A stretch of 64,000 bases of DNA, from contig NZ_WNJL01000003.1 in NCBI RefSeq assembly GCF_010378095.1, forward strand, positions 38,548-102,547, written 5' to 3'. The notes under the pieces are model-generated. The model saw only the letters and a list, made by a program, of their open reading frames with translations. It made no database searches and was not told the origin of the DNA. Every line of letters starts with the position of its first letter. Positions within the stretch are counted from its first letter, which is position 1. Source of the stretch: Acidithiobacillus ferrianus. GTDB lineage: Bacteria > Pseudomonadota > Gammaproteobacteria > Acidithiobacillales > Acidithiobacillaceae. Made by a program: the position numbers and the translations under genes. This document shows positions 18,848-29,888 of this stretch, one piece after another.

Positions 18848-20062
18848 ATGAAAAACAACTTCAATCGTTTCTTAATAGCTGAGACAATATCTGCCATCGG
18901 CACTCAGGTTACCCGGGTTGAATTACCATTGATTGCAGTTATTATGCTACACGCAACTCCTTTATATATGGGTTTAATTCAGGTCACAGAAATTTTACCC
19001 ATATTAGTTCTCAGCATCATCACAGGAAAAATAATAGAAAAAATATCAAAACGCACTGTTTTAGTTTTGGCGAATATTTTCTGCGCACTAATACTATTAG
19101 TGATACCAATAGCTAATTATTGCGGCCTGTTATCAATGCCAATTTTGATATCTTCAGCATTTCTGTTAGCCAGCATAGAAAACATTGAAAACATTTCTCA
19201 ATTAAGTTATGTGCCCACATTGGTTGAGCCGGATGGGTTCCAAGCAGCTAATGCAAAAATCTCGGCAAGCATATCTTTAAGCACAATCATTGGGCCAACC
19301 ATCTTCGGATTATTGATAGCAATCATGAAAGCGCCAGCAGTAGTGCTTGTTGATGCGATTTCTTTTTTAATTTCGGCATTTGTTATACATGGAAACATTG
19401 ATAAGACTATAAACAATCCAGAAAACATCATTAGCAATTCTTGCGAGACTACTGGTAACCTTTCTGGAGCATCCCTCATAATTAAAAACAAAAAATATTT
19501 AATATCGTTATAGTTGCTGCCATAATTAATTTTTTTGGAATTATTTTTAGTACTCTTGAACCATTATTTATAGTTCACGATTTGGGCGTATCTCCTGCAT
19601 GCTTCGGCGTCGGCATTGCCGCTGGCGGTGTTGGTAGCGTCATTGGTGCTTACGGTGCCACGAGATTGTGCAGCGCTTATATTACAAAGACAATGGCTGT
19701 TGGGGTTTTTTTGATTTCAGCAGGACTCTGCGGTATAAGCCTTCTTAAAGGTAATTATGTCGTTTCTTTGTTCTCTGTATATAGCCTTGTTAGTGGAGCC
19801 GGATCGGATATTATTCAATATTAGTATTGTATCATTTATACATAATAATATTCAAAAAGACATAATGTCCAGCGTTGTTAGAGCTACGTTTTCTTTTTCA
19901 ACAATGTTTATTCCAGCTGGCGCACTTATAGGTAGCGCTATGGCAACAGCGATTGGAAATAGGCTAGCACTAATAACTTCATCAATCGGCATGGCATCTT
20001 TGTTTATTGTAATGAGTTCTAGGATTATTTATAACAGTAATGGTTTCCAGGCAACAAATTAG
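18848..20062 (+). pseudogene. MFS exporter (MFS_3/EntS-like), two frameshifts
   Basis: Three overlapping frames together encode one ~400-residue MFS protein of the EntS-like type. Part one (18848-19513) starts with FNRFLIAETISAIGTQVTRVELPL and stops early. Adding one base to the A6 run at 19490-19495 restores the frame into part two (19501-19824), which reads NIVIVAAIINFFGIIF. A second shift near 19807-19816 moves into part three, which reads FNISIVSFIHNNIQKDIMSSVVRATF. The gene is AT-rich and has no RBS of note. Homologues often export peptides or siderophores, but here it is probably dead unless the homopolymer is a sequencing error or a slippage site. Confidence 0.7.
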
Positions 20063-20322
20063 CCAACATATTTTTTTCTATATCGCGGTAGAGATGCCCA
20101 TTACTGGACACCCCCTGTGCCTGGCTGGGTCGCGCCGTACCACTCATGTAACGGCCATTGCCACTTCAACTGCGGCGAGCCCCGCGCCTTTGCCATACCC
20201 GAACCGCCTAGCCACGGGTCATGAAATCCATCGATATTTGGCGTATCCGCTGAACATGAGAAGCCTCCCCGTTTATAACCCACTGCGCGGGCTGAAGCAT
20301 TGAGAAAACGAAAGCTCAGCGG
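20063..20322. other. GC-richer gap before the receptor gene
   Basis: About 260 bases between the dead MFS gene and the convergent receptor gene. I see no gene with a ribosome site or family match. Confidence 0.4.
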
Positions 20323-22686
20323 TCAATCAAAACGAACACGCGCGTTGCTTCCTATAAAGACTGGCGCCCCAGCCTGTCCCCGATAATACGGGAACGGCTT
20401 CATGACCTGCTCTGCATAGACCAAGTAGTTATTGTCGAGAATATTGTCGGCGAACAGACTAAACTTGACCGACTTCACATAGGCAGAATGAACGGGCATC
20501 TCATAGGATGTCGAAAAATCGAGTGTATCGTATGCAGGTAGAGTGACGCCTATCGTCTGCCCCTTGTTGGTCGCCATGTATTGACGCCCGACAAAATGCC
20601 CGGTGAGCGCAGCGTAAAGGCCGCCATGCTCATAGCGGATACCTGTCGTTGCGGTATACATCGGAATATAAGGCCGGTATTCTCCGGGATACGCAGTCCC
20701 ATTCACTCCCGAGGAAAGGCTACTATATTTAGCACTGGTATAGTTGTACGATCCAAACAGCGAGAAATCATCCTGAAGGGGCACATCCAAACCCAAAGTG
20801 ATGCCCTGATACAGCGCCGATCCATTATTATACTCAAAAGTCATACCAGTGGCAGGATCGTAGTATTCGCTGAATATATTGCTGAAGTTGCGCCTAAAGA
20901 CCGCCAAATTACCGGACACAACGTCACTGGTATACCTCACGCCAGCATCATAACTGATGTCTCCCTCGGGCTTGACGGTGATTGCCGCCGGGGTGGGCGC
21001 GGACCCGATGGCCGAATAGAAGGCGCTAATGTTGGGTACCTTATTCGTCTTACCTACGCTGAAATATAGATTTACGTTGTGCACCGGAGAGTATGAAAAT
21101 CCGAGAGATGGCTCCCAGAAATAATATGTATTATTTACATGTCCGCCATAATTATAATAGTAACCCGTCATATCATTACACCCAGTGGATACGACATTAT
21201 ACTTGACTCCGGGATATATGTGAAGGGCACCATCCAACAAATCGATATTATCCTGGAGATAGACATAGTTGTAGTTACGCGTATCATACTCGTCCCAGGC
21301 ATTGTTATACCCGTCGACATTCGGTACCGGACTGCTGCCGTACCAGTATTCAGCGCTGTGATCCTGACTGTAATCCACCATCGCGCCCAGTTCGATGGTG
21401 TTGTGCGGCGCAAAGAACGTCATCGATGGCAAGAAACCCACACTTTGAATGTCATCGATATAGTTGTGGAACTGCGTGCCCGCCGCTCCCGAGCCAAACA
21501 GGGCCACCGGATCATAGCTGTTGTTCACCGACGGGTATGCTGTCCAGGGCTCGAGGTTGGTCCCCACCGGATAGCCCTCATAGGTGGCGTATCCATAGTA
21601 AGCGGGGTTATAGTACGCCGCGTTGGTGAATGACGTTCTGTTCGCCGCCTGTTGCTGGATAAAGACTTTCGTCTTGGCGAGCATGTAATCATTCAATATG
21701 CTTTTCCACGACAAGATCACGTTCAGCGCGTGGGTATTCGTGCTACTGGACGCCACACCCAGCGGCGGCTGGTAAGAACGTCCGTTCTGGGCAATCAAAG
21801 TCAGCGGCACCAGAGACGGCTGACGCGCCGCCTCATTGTTATACACGGCAACCAGTTTCAATTGAGACAACCCGTTATTATATGGCTGAAGCAACGCAAA
21901 ATAATAAGAATTTATTTTGGCGAAGATGTTGTTCATAAAACTGGGAGCATGCGTGTAGGAGTATTTGAACAGCATTTCGGTGCCCGTTCCTGGCAGCGCC
22001 CCACTATTCACCGCAATACCCGTTGTGTAGTTGCCGCCACGATAGCCATACTTTCCGCCAGAGGCGTCGACATCCAGATAATACTTGGATGTGGGCAATG
22101 CGGGCTCGTAAGAAATCGTGCCACCGAGCGAGTTTATCCCATTCTGCGAGGGTTGATTGGCGCCACTGTACACCTTCACCGTCGAGATCTGACCCATCGT
22201 CAGTGGCGTATAGGCACGATCATCACCCGTACCGCCGGCACCACCGCGAAACGTATTGATAATGGGCACCCCATCAAAGTTCGACGCCATCTGCGCGCTC
22301 GTGAAGCCTTGGTAGGTGAACTCGTTATTCGTAGCGGACAGGTTCCCCGGTCCTTGGGAAATGACGTTCATTCCAGGCACGTGCTTCAATACGGACTGAA
22401 AGTTCTGCGCCGGTGACGCATGGGTCACGGTTTTCTTACTTACCGAGGTCACCGCTTTTTCCGGAGGCGCGATTTTTTTCACGGAGCCGACCTTTGTCAC
22501 CGTCCCGGAAGGGCTTCGACTTTCGGTAGAGGCGACGACACCGTCATCATCGGCATAAGAGAGTGTGGTAACAGATACGCTGGCCGCTGCGACTACCGCC
22601 GCATACAGCATTGCCGGTGCCATCGTGGAGACGGCGACGCTCATTCGTTTGGTGACAAGGATTTTATTACTCTGTCTGGTTTTCAT
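20323..22686 (-). CDS. TonB-dependent outer-membrane receptor 1
   Basis: A 787-residue TonB-dependent receptor. A long n-region precedes a hydrophobic signal segment (about residues 17-45). The plug domain spans roughly 85-210, with conserved elements around FQSVLKHVPGMNVISQGPG and NFDGVPI, and is followed by a 22-strand-type barrel very rich in Tyr, Asn, Gly and Ser. GGGAGAAAC precedes the ATG. The ligand is unknown, but the gene lies directly downstream of an exported phosphorylase-fold protein and a pyrimidine catabolic operon, so a nucleoside or nucleobase is the best guess. A related receptor lies at 35340-37676. The C-terminus ends VRFD, with Phe next to last. Confidence 0.85.
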   Translation of the reverse strand: MKTRQSNKILVTKRMSVAVSTMAPAMLYAAVVAAASVSVTTLSYADDDGVVASTESRSPSGTVTKVGSVKKIAPPEKAVTSVSKKTVTHASPAQNFQSVLKHVPGMNVISQGPGNLSATNNEFTYQGFTSAQMASNFDGVPIINTFRGGAGGTGDDRAYTPLTMGQISTVKVYSGANQPSQNGINSLGGTISYEPALPTSKYYLDVDASGGKYGYRGGNYTTGIAVNSGALPGTGTEMLFKYSYTHAPSFMNNIFAKINSYYFALLQPYNNGLSQLKLVAVYNNEAARQPSLVPLTLIAQNGRSYQPPLGVASSSTNTHALNVILSWKSILNDYMLAKTKVFIQQQAANRTSFTNAAYYNPAYYGYATYEGYPVGTNLEPWTAYPSVNNSYDPVALFGSGAAGTQFHNYIDDIQSVGFLPSMTFFAPHNTIELGAMVDYSQDHSAEYWYGSSPVPNVDGYNNAWDEYDTRNYNYVYLQDNIDLLDGALHIYPGVKYNVVSTGCNDMTGYYYNYGGHVNNTYYFWEPSLGFSYSPVHNVNLYFSVGKTNKVPNISAFYSAIGSAPTPAAITVKPEGDISYDAGVRYTSDVVSGNLAVFRRNFSNIFSEYYDPATGMTFEYNNGSALYQGITLGLDVPLQDDFSLFGSYNYTSAKYSSLSSGVNGTAYPGEYRPYIPMYTATTGIRYEHGGLYAALTGHFVGRQYMATNKGQTIGVTLPAYDTLDFSTSYEMPVHSAYVKSVKFSLFADNILDNNYLVYAEQVMKPFPYYRGQAGAPVFIGSNARVRFD

Positions 22687-22853
22687 CTCAGTTTCTCCCT
22701 CGATAGTTGGTAACGCAACAAAATATCCGCAAGATACATGTCATCCGCACAAGCCATGTGATGCTCTGTTCTCTTTGATCTGCAACAAATCACCTCATAG
22801 CGCCACCCTGTATTCCCGCACCAGGACCATGCACATTATTCTTGTAATAATAA

Positions 22854-23912
22854 TCACCCGGCGTTTCCGGAGCGCACACCCGTCGCCACGGAGGTGCGCG
22901 GCTTCGCCCGGCAGTTATCGGTCAATCCGCGAGGATCAGTTGGTGTTTCATAAAATTGAACTGGATATGGATTTCGCGATGGATAGACATACTTTCTGTT
23001 TAGAAGATCGCCGCCATATAATTCAATCACCCTAAGCATTATTTTGTCACTGATGTCTTGAGTAATTTGCGCCGCACTCTGCCGATGCCCATCCCGCGGC
23101 GGGACCCCGTTTCCGCTGAATTCAAATACACTATCGGATATGGTACTCACCTCGATGAAAGGGATGCCTTCCAGTTTTGCGACCGTGGCAGAAAACCAGT
23201 CACCATCCTCATCCACCTCATGAAAAACGTCATCGGTCTTCTTGATAAATGATTTATCGGCAAGCCACATCGTAGAGGTGCCCTGTATTCCATAATAATA
23301 TATTGTTGGATTCGCTGTTTTGAATTTGCCATTAATCCAGGATGGCAACTTTTCTCTGTCAACCACCTGTTGCGCCGCACAGGCCGTATATTTTTCTAGC
23401 TTCTTATTTAGATAAAAATACTGATAATCCTGAAGACTTGACTTTCCAGAAAATTCGTCCGGCGTTATTTTACCTGTTGGTGACATATAAAAATCGGTAA
23501 AGTTCACCTGTTTCGTTCCTATGATAACATCTCCTACATGCATCTTTCCCGGCGGAAGATGGGCGCCCGATGTCCCCGGGTACAACAGCGCTTTTATCTT
23601 AAAGTGATCCACCATGACTTGGGCAGTAATCGCGCGCGTATACTCTCCACCAAATGGCTGAACGCAAATCACCACAGGGATACCGTAAATATGCCCGATC
23701 TGATACTTGAAATGGCCTATCTGTACGGATCTATTCTTTTTGAACTCCTTCATGATCACTGCGTAATGCGCGGGTCCAACGGGAATGAGCAACCCGAGGT
23801 AAGCATTATTGCCCCTTCCGGGTTTTTGTGGACCGGCCTGCGCGCCGCCCACAGAAAAAAACAGGAAACAAACCGCAGAGATGATATGCGCGGCACGTCG
23901 CCAGAATCTCAT
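22854..23912 (-). CDS. Exported phosphorylase-superfamily protein
   Basis: A 352-residue protein with an N-terminal signal peptide (MRFWRRAAHI, then a hydrophobic stretch ending GGAQAG) and a nucleoside-phosphorylase/nucleosidase fold. LGLLIPVGPAHYAVIMKEF, the IYGIPVVICVQPFGG strand, LLYPGTSGAH and IPFIEVSTISDSVFEFSG correspond to the core strands and the ribose/purine site of the PNP_UDP superfamily. A longer upstream start exists but would bury the signal peptide. It would act in the periplasm, perhaps cleaving nucleosides to bases before uptake. A second, different exported protein of this general kind lies at 49459-50484. The conserved 48-bp element lies just upstream. Confidence 0.7.
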   Translation of the reverse strand: MRFWRRAAHIISAVCFLFFSVGGAQAGPQKPGRGNNAYLGLLIPVGPAHYAVIMKEFKKNRSVQIGHFKYQIGHIYGIPVVICVQPFGGEYTRAITAQVMVDHFKIKALLYPGTSGAHLPPGKMHVGDVIIGTKQVNFTDFYMSPTGKITPDEFSGKSSLQDYQYFYLNKKLEKYTACAAQQVVDREKLPSWINGKFKTANPTIYYYGIQGTSTMWLADKSFIKKTDDVFHEVDEDGDWFSATVAKLEGIPFIEVSTISDSVFEFSGNGVPPRDGHRQSAAQITQDISDKIMLRVIELYGGDLLNRKYVYPSRNPYPVQFYETPTDPRGLTDNCRAKPRTSVATGVRSGNAG

Positions 23913-24027
23913 GAATTCCACTTCTTTTTTTCGCTTCACCGGAAAGCTCCCATCCAGTCCCGCACCCATGCCGATTCTCCACGCAAAATTCAAGGGTGCG
24001 ATCATGATCGCGATAAGCTGCGTAGTT

Positions 24028-24075
24028 TTAAAGTGCTATTTTTTTGTGAGAACGTGTCATAAAACGCAACGCTCA
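24028..24075. repeat. 48-bp island element, copy A
   Basis: The first of three near-identical, gap-free 48-bp sequences in the island (others at 37904-37951 and 56535-56582). All begin TTAAAGTG and share a T-rich run, a central CGT and AAAA-nRC-AACG. Copy A matches copy B at 39 of 48 positions and copy C at 36 of 48. It lies upstream of the exported phosphorylase-fold gene, in reverse orientation to that gene. Confidence 0.7.
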
Positions 24076-24195
24076 GATTCGGCGTGGAATCATGATGATT
24101 ACTCCGCGACAGCAGCGGAAAAATCACAGGAGCCCATGCATCCTTGGTTCAAGCACGGTTTTCCGGCATTCGACCTTGCATCAGCACGGTCTCCT

Positions 24196-24999
24196 TCACC
24201 CGCATCGCGCTCCCGCCCATGCGGCATGACGTCTGACGGTCTCGCGCGCCACCCGCGCGAGGCGCTCCTTCACCTGCGCGTAAACGCCTTCCCGCACGGA
24301 CTCGCCCTGTGTCCGCACGGCGATGACCCCGCACAGCGAAGCCGCATGCAACCCGAAGGTACGGGCGATGGTAAAGAGGGCCGAAGTCTCCATCTCGAAA
24401 TTCAACACGCCCAAATGCTGCCACTCCTCCAGACTGCCCTGGAAGCGCCGCTGAACGTAACCTGAGAAAGAGTCATAGCGTTCCTGCCCCGGCCAGAAAC
24501 TGTCGGAGGAACAGCAAATCCCGGTCTGATACGAAAAGTGATGATGCAAAGCCGCTTCCACCACTTTCTGAGTCAAAGGCAGGGAGGCCACCGCCGGAAA
24601 CTCCACCGGCGCATAATGACCGGACGTACCTTCTAGACGCACCGCTCCTTCGCTGATGATGAGGTCGCCCAGGGCGATGTGGGGCTGAATGGCGCCCGTG
24701 GTTCCCAGACGCAGGAAATAGGTGACGCCCAGGCGGGCCAGTTCTTCGATGGCGATACCCGTGGAGGGAGCGCCAATTCCGGTGGACATCACCAGAACGG
24801 GGATATTGCCCACGTAGCCCAGGGCGGAGCGATATTCGCGATGCTGGACGAGCTCCATGGATCGGTCCAAGAAACTTGCGATAGGCCCCACCCGGTCAGG
24901 GTCGCCTGGCAAAAAGACATAACGGGCCCCACACAGCATCGCCCGGGATAGCCCGATGTGATACTGCACCGCCTCCATATCCCCGACCACGCCCGTCAT
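24196..24999 (-). CDS. udp: Uridine phosphorylase
   Basis: A 267-residue nucleoside phosphorylase that splits uridine (and perhaps thymidine) with phosphate into base and ribose-1-phosphate. LPGDPDRV is at residues 30-37, STGIGAPSTGIAIEEL and RLGTTGAIQPHIALGDL follow, and NFEMETSALFTIA is the ribose-binding glutamate motif. All are typical of Udp. An AGGGGGTA-like ribosome site precedes the ATG. It has no signal peptide, so it acts in the cytoplasm, just after cytidine deaminase in the same operon. Another nucleoside as substrate is possible. Confidence 0.88.
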   Translation of the reverse strand: MTGVVGDMEAVQYHIGLSRAMLCGARYVFLPGDPDRVGPIASFLDRSMELVQHREYRSALGYVGNIPVLVMSTGIGAPSTGIAIEELARLGVTYFLRLGTTGAIQPHIALGDLIISEGAVRLEGTSGHYAPVEFPAVASLPLTQKVVEAALHHHFSYQTGICCSSDSFWPGQERYDSFSGYVQRRFQGSLEEWQHLGVLNFEMETSALFTIARTFGLHAASLCGVIAVRTQGESVREGVYAQVKERLARVARETVRRHAAWAGARCG

Positions 25000-25075
25000 G
25001 CCCTACCCCCTGAGATCAAGAGATCCGTCCGTCGGGCGAGATCCAGCGGATCGGTGCATTGGGCGATAGGGAGAC

Positions 25076-25525
25076 TCATTGGCAGCCTCCTTTCTGCAGA
25101 TTCATCGCTCCGAAACTATTGGGCAACAGATCGCTGAAGGCCATGCGCTGCGGACTGCCCGCCAGCGTCGCCGTATAGACCCACATCGTAGGCGACGCAA
25201 ATTCGTTGAGCCGCTGACGACAGCTACCGCAAGGCCAGGCCGGGGAGTGTCCCTTGCAAGCAATATAGGCCGCCCGAATAGGCCTCGAGCCGAGGGTGGC
25301 GATCATCTGGCCAATCGCCACCGCTTCGGCACAAAGTCCGGAAGGGTATGCCGCATTTTCAATATTGCAGCCCTGAAAAATACGCCCGGACCCGGTCAGC
25401 AGCGCCGCACCCACCGGAAAATGGGAGTAAGGCGCGTAGGCACGTTGCAGCATCTCTTCCGCCGCCTTGCGCAATTGGGCGAGAACCGCCTCAGAAATCT
25501 CTGACGCTATCAGGGGGGTGTTCAT
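25076..25525 (-). CDS. cdd: Cytidine deaminase
   Basis: A 149-residue homotetrameric-type zinc cytidine deaminase converting cytidine to uridine. It has the substrate motif CNIENAAYPSGLCAEAVAI with zinc ligand Cys65 and catalytic Glu67, and PCGSCRQ giving Cys99 and Cys102. The ATG at 25525, preceded by GGAGA, overlaps the permease stop as ATGA. With udp it channels cytidine to uracil for the PreTA pathway encoded upstream in the same operon. Confidence 0.93.
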   Translation of the reverse strand: MNTPLIASEISEAVLAQLRKAAEEMLQRAYAPYSHFPVGAALLTGSGRIFQGCNIENAAYPSGLCAEAVAIGQMIATLGSRPIRAAYIACKGHSPAWPCGSCRQRLNEFASPTMWVYTATLAGSPQRMAFSDLLPNSFGAMNLQKGGCQ

Positions 25526-26883
25526 GCCATCTTTCTCCGTTGCACACGTTGTTCCATAACGCGGAGGCCACTGTAATAAATCACCGCGGTCATCAGGGCG
25601 GAGCACACCTGCCAGGGCAATATATGGATGAGTGCCGGGGGGATTAGAACGCCCAGCTGCGCCAGTACAATCCCGAAGATCAACGCGCCGAGTGCCCAGG
25701 GTGCTGGCCACAGAAAATAATCTCTCCAGGTATGGGCTCGTTGATAAAATAGGGAAATGGCATCGTCATAGCGCTTGCCGTGAAACCAGTCGACCACCAG
25801 AATGAAGCTGAAGGGAAAAAGCAAAGACCCCAGCATGGAAAGAAACCCCTCGATAAGATTCAGAATCCCTGCAATTGCCAGCAGCGTGGCGAAAACACCG
25901 AGCAGAATGACGATGGCAGGCTGCATGAATCGAGGTGGTTTACCGGCGACACTGATGACGGCAAGCAGCTTGGTCACCGCTGGATACAAGTTCATGGCGT
26001 TGGTATGGGCGATGGCGAGAATCACCCCGATGGCGGAGACTTCTCCCCAGAATGGAAGGTTTTTACCGAGCAAGGCGATATTCCAGTCCCCCGTCATCCG
26101 CAGCGATACCAGACCCAAGAGGCCCATGAAAAGTACCGCGGACATCACGCCTATGGCGGGGGAAAGTAGGTAAAGCGCCCGGTCTGAAGGTTTTTCCTGT
26201 GCCGTCCACGGAACACAAAAACGGGTGACCGTGGGGAAATCATAGGCCCAGGCCAACAGACTGAAACTCAGCACCCAATCGATATCCTGGCCCCAATCCA
26301 CACGTTGAGTCGCTACCGGAAACACAAAGGGATGTCGGGTAAACAGATAATAGGCCAGCACGGCATAGCAGAGCAGAAAAAGCAGGGCCGTGTACTGATA
26401 AAACTTTTCCAGCATCTCCATGCCAAAAAATACCAGGACCATTTGCAGTACGCCCAAAACGATATACCAGAGTATGCCGAAGCCCGGAAACAAGGTGCCG
26501 AGAATATTCCCGCCGACGTCCGTATTCAGACCGAACCATCCGGCACCGAGGACGGTATACAAAATAGCCAGCAGGGTGGCGCCCCCGATACCGAAAGTAC
26601 GCCGCGCCATCACCATGGAGATGATGGGGGTCTGACGGCCCATATGCGATAGCAGCATCGCCGGGATCAGCCCGATACCGGTGGCGAGCAATACGATCAG
26701 GATGAAATTCCACAGTCCGATACCATGGAGCAGTAAACCAATCACCGGTGTCGTTGCCGAAGCCGAGGCCAACGCCCAGATCAGAAATAACATGCCGGGA
26801 CGCATGGTACGGTCCACGCCGGGGACTGGCGCCACCCCCAAGGTTTCCACATGAGGGGTCTCCGAATGCGCCGCTTCAGTCAT
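25522..26883 (-). CDS. NCS1-family cytosine/purine permease (first)
   Basis: A 453-residue inner-membrane protein with about twelve hydrophobic segments of the nucleobase:cation symporter-1 family. The early motif ASASATTPVIG, SLLAWAYDFPTVTRFC and the late LFPFSFILVVDWF are in the positions expected for CodB-like permeases. It overlaps both neighbours (8 bases with the preceding NCS1 gene, ATGA with cdd). Cytosine, a purine or a ureide are all possible substrates. Confidence 0.82.
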   Translation of the reverse strand: MTEAAHSETPHVETLGVAPVPGVDRTMRPGMLFLIWALASASATTPVIGLLLHGIGLWNFILIVLLATGIGLIPAMLLSHMGRQTPIISMVMARRTFGIGGATLLAILYTVLGAGWFGLNTDVGGNILGTLFPGFGILWYIVLGVLQMVLVFFGMEMLEKFYQYTALLFLLCYAVLAYYLFTRHPFVFPVATQRVDWGQDIDWVLSFSLLAWAYDFPTVTRFCVPWTAQEKPSDRALYLLSPAIGVMSAVLFMGLLGLVSLRMTGDWNIALLGKNLPFWGEVSAIGVILAIAHTNAMNLYPAVTKLLAVISVAGKPPRFMQPAIVILLGVFATLLAIAGILNLIEGFLSMLGSLLFPFSFILVVDWFHGKRYDDAISLFYQRAHTWRDYFLWPAPWALGALIFGIVLAQLGVLIPPALIHILPWQVCSALMTAVIYYSGLRVMEQRVQRRKMA

Positions 26884-28429
26884 GTGTCACGCCCTCGGGT
26901 CTTGGTTCCGACTGGCCGCTGCGAATACCGGCATTACCCAGAAAATACTGGAGCCCCGCGTAACTGAAACCAGCCACTGAAAAGGTCCAGAACCAGCCGT
27001 AGACATAGAGTCGATCGAAAAATCCGGGGTGCGCGACGATTCCACCGGGGGCCTGCGCCGCCGCCACGAAACCCGGCAGGATAGGCAGAATGGCGATGGC
27101 CATGGCGACGAAAGCCCAACCGTTCCAACGTGGATAAATGCCATCCCGGAGATAAAGATCGCGCAACGACAACTGACGCCGGCGCACCCACCAGTAGTCG
27201 GTGAGCATGATCCCGGCGATAGCGCCGAGCAGACTACCGTAGCCCGCGAGCCAAGTGAAAATATAGGCGGAGGCATTCGCCATGAGCAGCCAGGGGCACA
27301 TCAATATCCCCATCACCCCGGTGATGATACCGCCCGCCCGAAAACTGATCGCCCGGGGTGCCAGATTGGAGAAATCATTGGCGGGAGACACCACATTGGC
27401 ACCCATGTTGATACTGGTTTGCGCCAGTAAAATGGTTCCCATGGCGATCACCAGAATCCAGCCGTTCTGACTGATGGCCGTGATCAGCGTGATGGGATTC
27501 CACAGGGGTTTATGAAAAATACCCATGGCCGCGGCCGTCACAAAAATACCGATGAAACTGGTGCCCATCATCCCCAGCGGCAAACCGATGGACTGCCCCA
27601 GTATCTGTGCCTTCTGCGAGCGGGCGAAGCGGGTGAAATCCGGGATATTCAGACTCAGGGTCGCCCAATAGCCTACATTGGCGGCGAGACCGGGCCAGAA
27701 TATTTCCCAGAAGGTGTGCGTAGAGGGTTTTGCCAGTAGATCCGAGTGACGTAACACCGCCGTAAAACCCTGTCCGGCGATCAGCGCCCAGAGGAAGAGC
27801 AGTAAAAGCAGTACGATCAGTACCGGCGCGGCCATAGTTTCAAAGCGCTTAATCGCGCGCATTCCCCGCAGGACGATGGCCATTTGCAGCATCCAGAACA
27901 GGCCAAAGGCGATCAACTGATGGCCACGGATCTGCGCCCACGAACTCCAGAAATGAGTCATGAGCGCTGACAGCGCCAGTCCGCCCAGCCAGGTCTGAAT
28001 ACCGAACCAGCCACAACCCACCAGACCGCGCGCCATGGCCGCTGCCTTGGCACCCGTGGTTCCGAACGATGCGCGGACAAAAACCGGGAAAGGAATGCCA
28101 TAGCGCACACCCACATAAGCATTGAGCAACATGGGCATCAGCACCAGCAGGTTGCCAAGCGTTACGGTGCACAATGCCTGCCACCAGGTCATCCCCGCCA
28201 TCATCAATCCGGACGCCAGGGTATAGGTAGTAAGAACGGCGGACATGCTGATCCAGAGCGCCGTGATATTCCAGGTGTTCCAGGTCCGCTCCGCGGCACC
28301 CACGGGGGCGAGATCCGGATTGTAGAGAGGAGAACCTGCCACCTCCGCCTTCAGGCTGGTCAGCGCTGCCCCTTCCGGGACGTCAATTGCCGACCAAGCG
28401 GTCTGCCGGGTATCGCGCGACGCGGTCAT
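26876..28429 (-). CDS. NCS1-family uracil/allantoin/hydantoin permease (second)
   Basis: A 517-residue NCS1 transporter of the larger PucI/HyuP/FurD-like type. It opens with the hallmark YNPDLAPVGAAERTWNTWN before the first membrane segment, continues with ALWISMSAVLTTYTLASGLM and RASFGTTGAKAAAMARGLVGCGWFGIQTW, and has LTDYWWVRRR late. I used the ATG at 28429, one base after the dihydropyrimidinase stop; a GTG at 28450 would extend it by seven residues. Next to dihydropyrimidinase, uracil or a dihydropyrimidine is the likeliest cargo. Confidence 0.85.
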   Translation of the reverse strand: MTASRDTRQTAWSAIDVPEGAALTSLKAEVAGSPLYNPDLAPVGAAERTWNTWNITALWISMSAVLTTYTLASGLMMAGMTWWQALCTVTLGNLLVLMPMLLNAYVGVRYGIPFPVFVRASFGTTGAKAAAMARGLVGCGWFGIQTWLGGLALSALMTHFWSSWAQIRGHQLIAFGLFWMLQMAIVLRGMRAIKRFETMAAPVLIVLLLLLFLWALIAGQGFTAVLRHSDLLAKPSTHTFWEIFWPGLAANVGYWATLSLNIPDFTRFARSQKAQILGQSIGLPLGMMGTSFIGIFVTAAAMGIFHKPLWNPITLITAISQNGWILVIAMGTILLAQTSINMGANVVSPANDFSNLAPRAISFRAGGIITGVMGILMCPWLLMANASAYIFTWLAGYGSLLGAIAGIMLTDYWWVRRRQLSLRDLYLRDGIYPRWNGWAFVAMAIAILPILPGFVAAAQAPGGIVAHPGFFDRLYVYGWFWTFSVAGFSYAGLQYFLGNAGIRSGQSEPRPEGVTHD

Positions 28430-28430
28430 T

Positions 28431-29888
<1,458 letters not shown>

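Noticed and set aside
20040..20303. 87-codon plus-strand frame before receptor 1
   Set aside because: No ribosome site or recognisable motif; its start overlaps the tail of the dead MFS gene.
22715..22833. Possible sigma-54 promoter and NtrC-like box (22817-22833, 9/12) upstream of receptor 1
   Set aside because: The -24 element keeps only GG (6/12 overall) and no partner box lies 30 bp away, so evidence is too weak to group it with the other three sites.
24028..24075. CRP-like site inside the 48-bp element (TGTGA and TCATA)
   Set aside because: The half-sites are seven bases apart rather than six and the pattern is not preserved in copies B and C.
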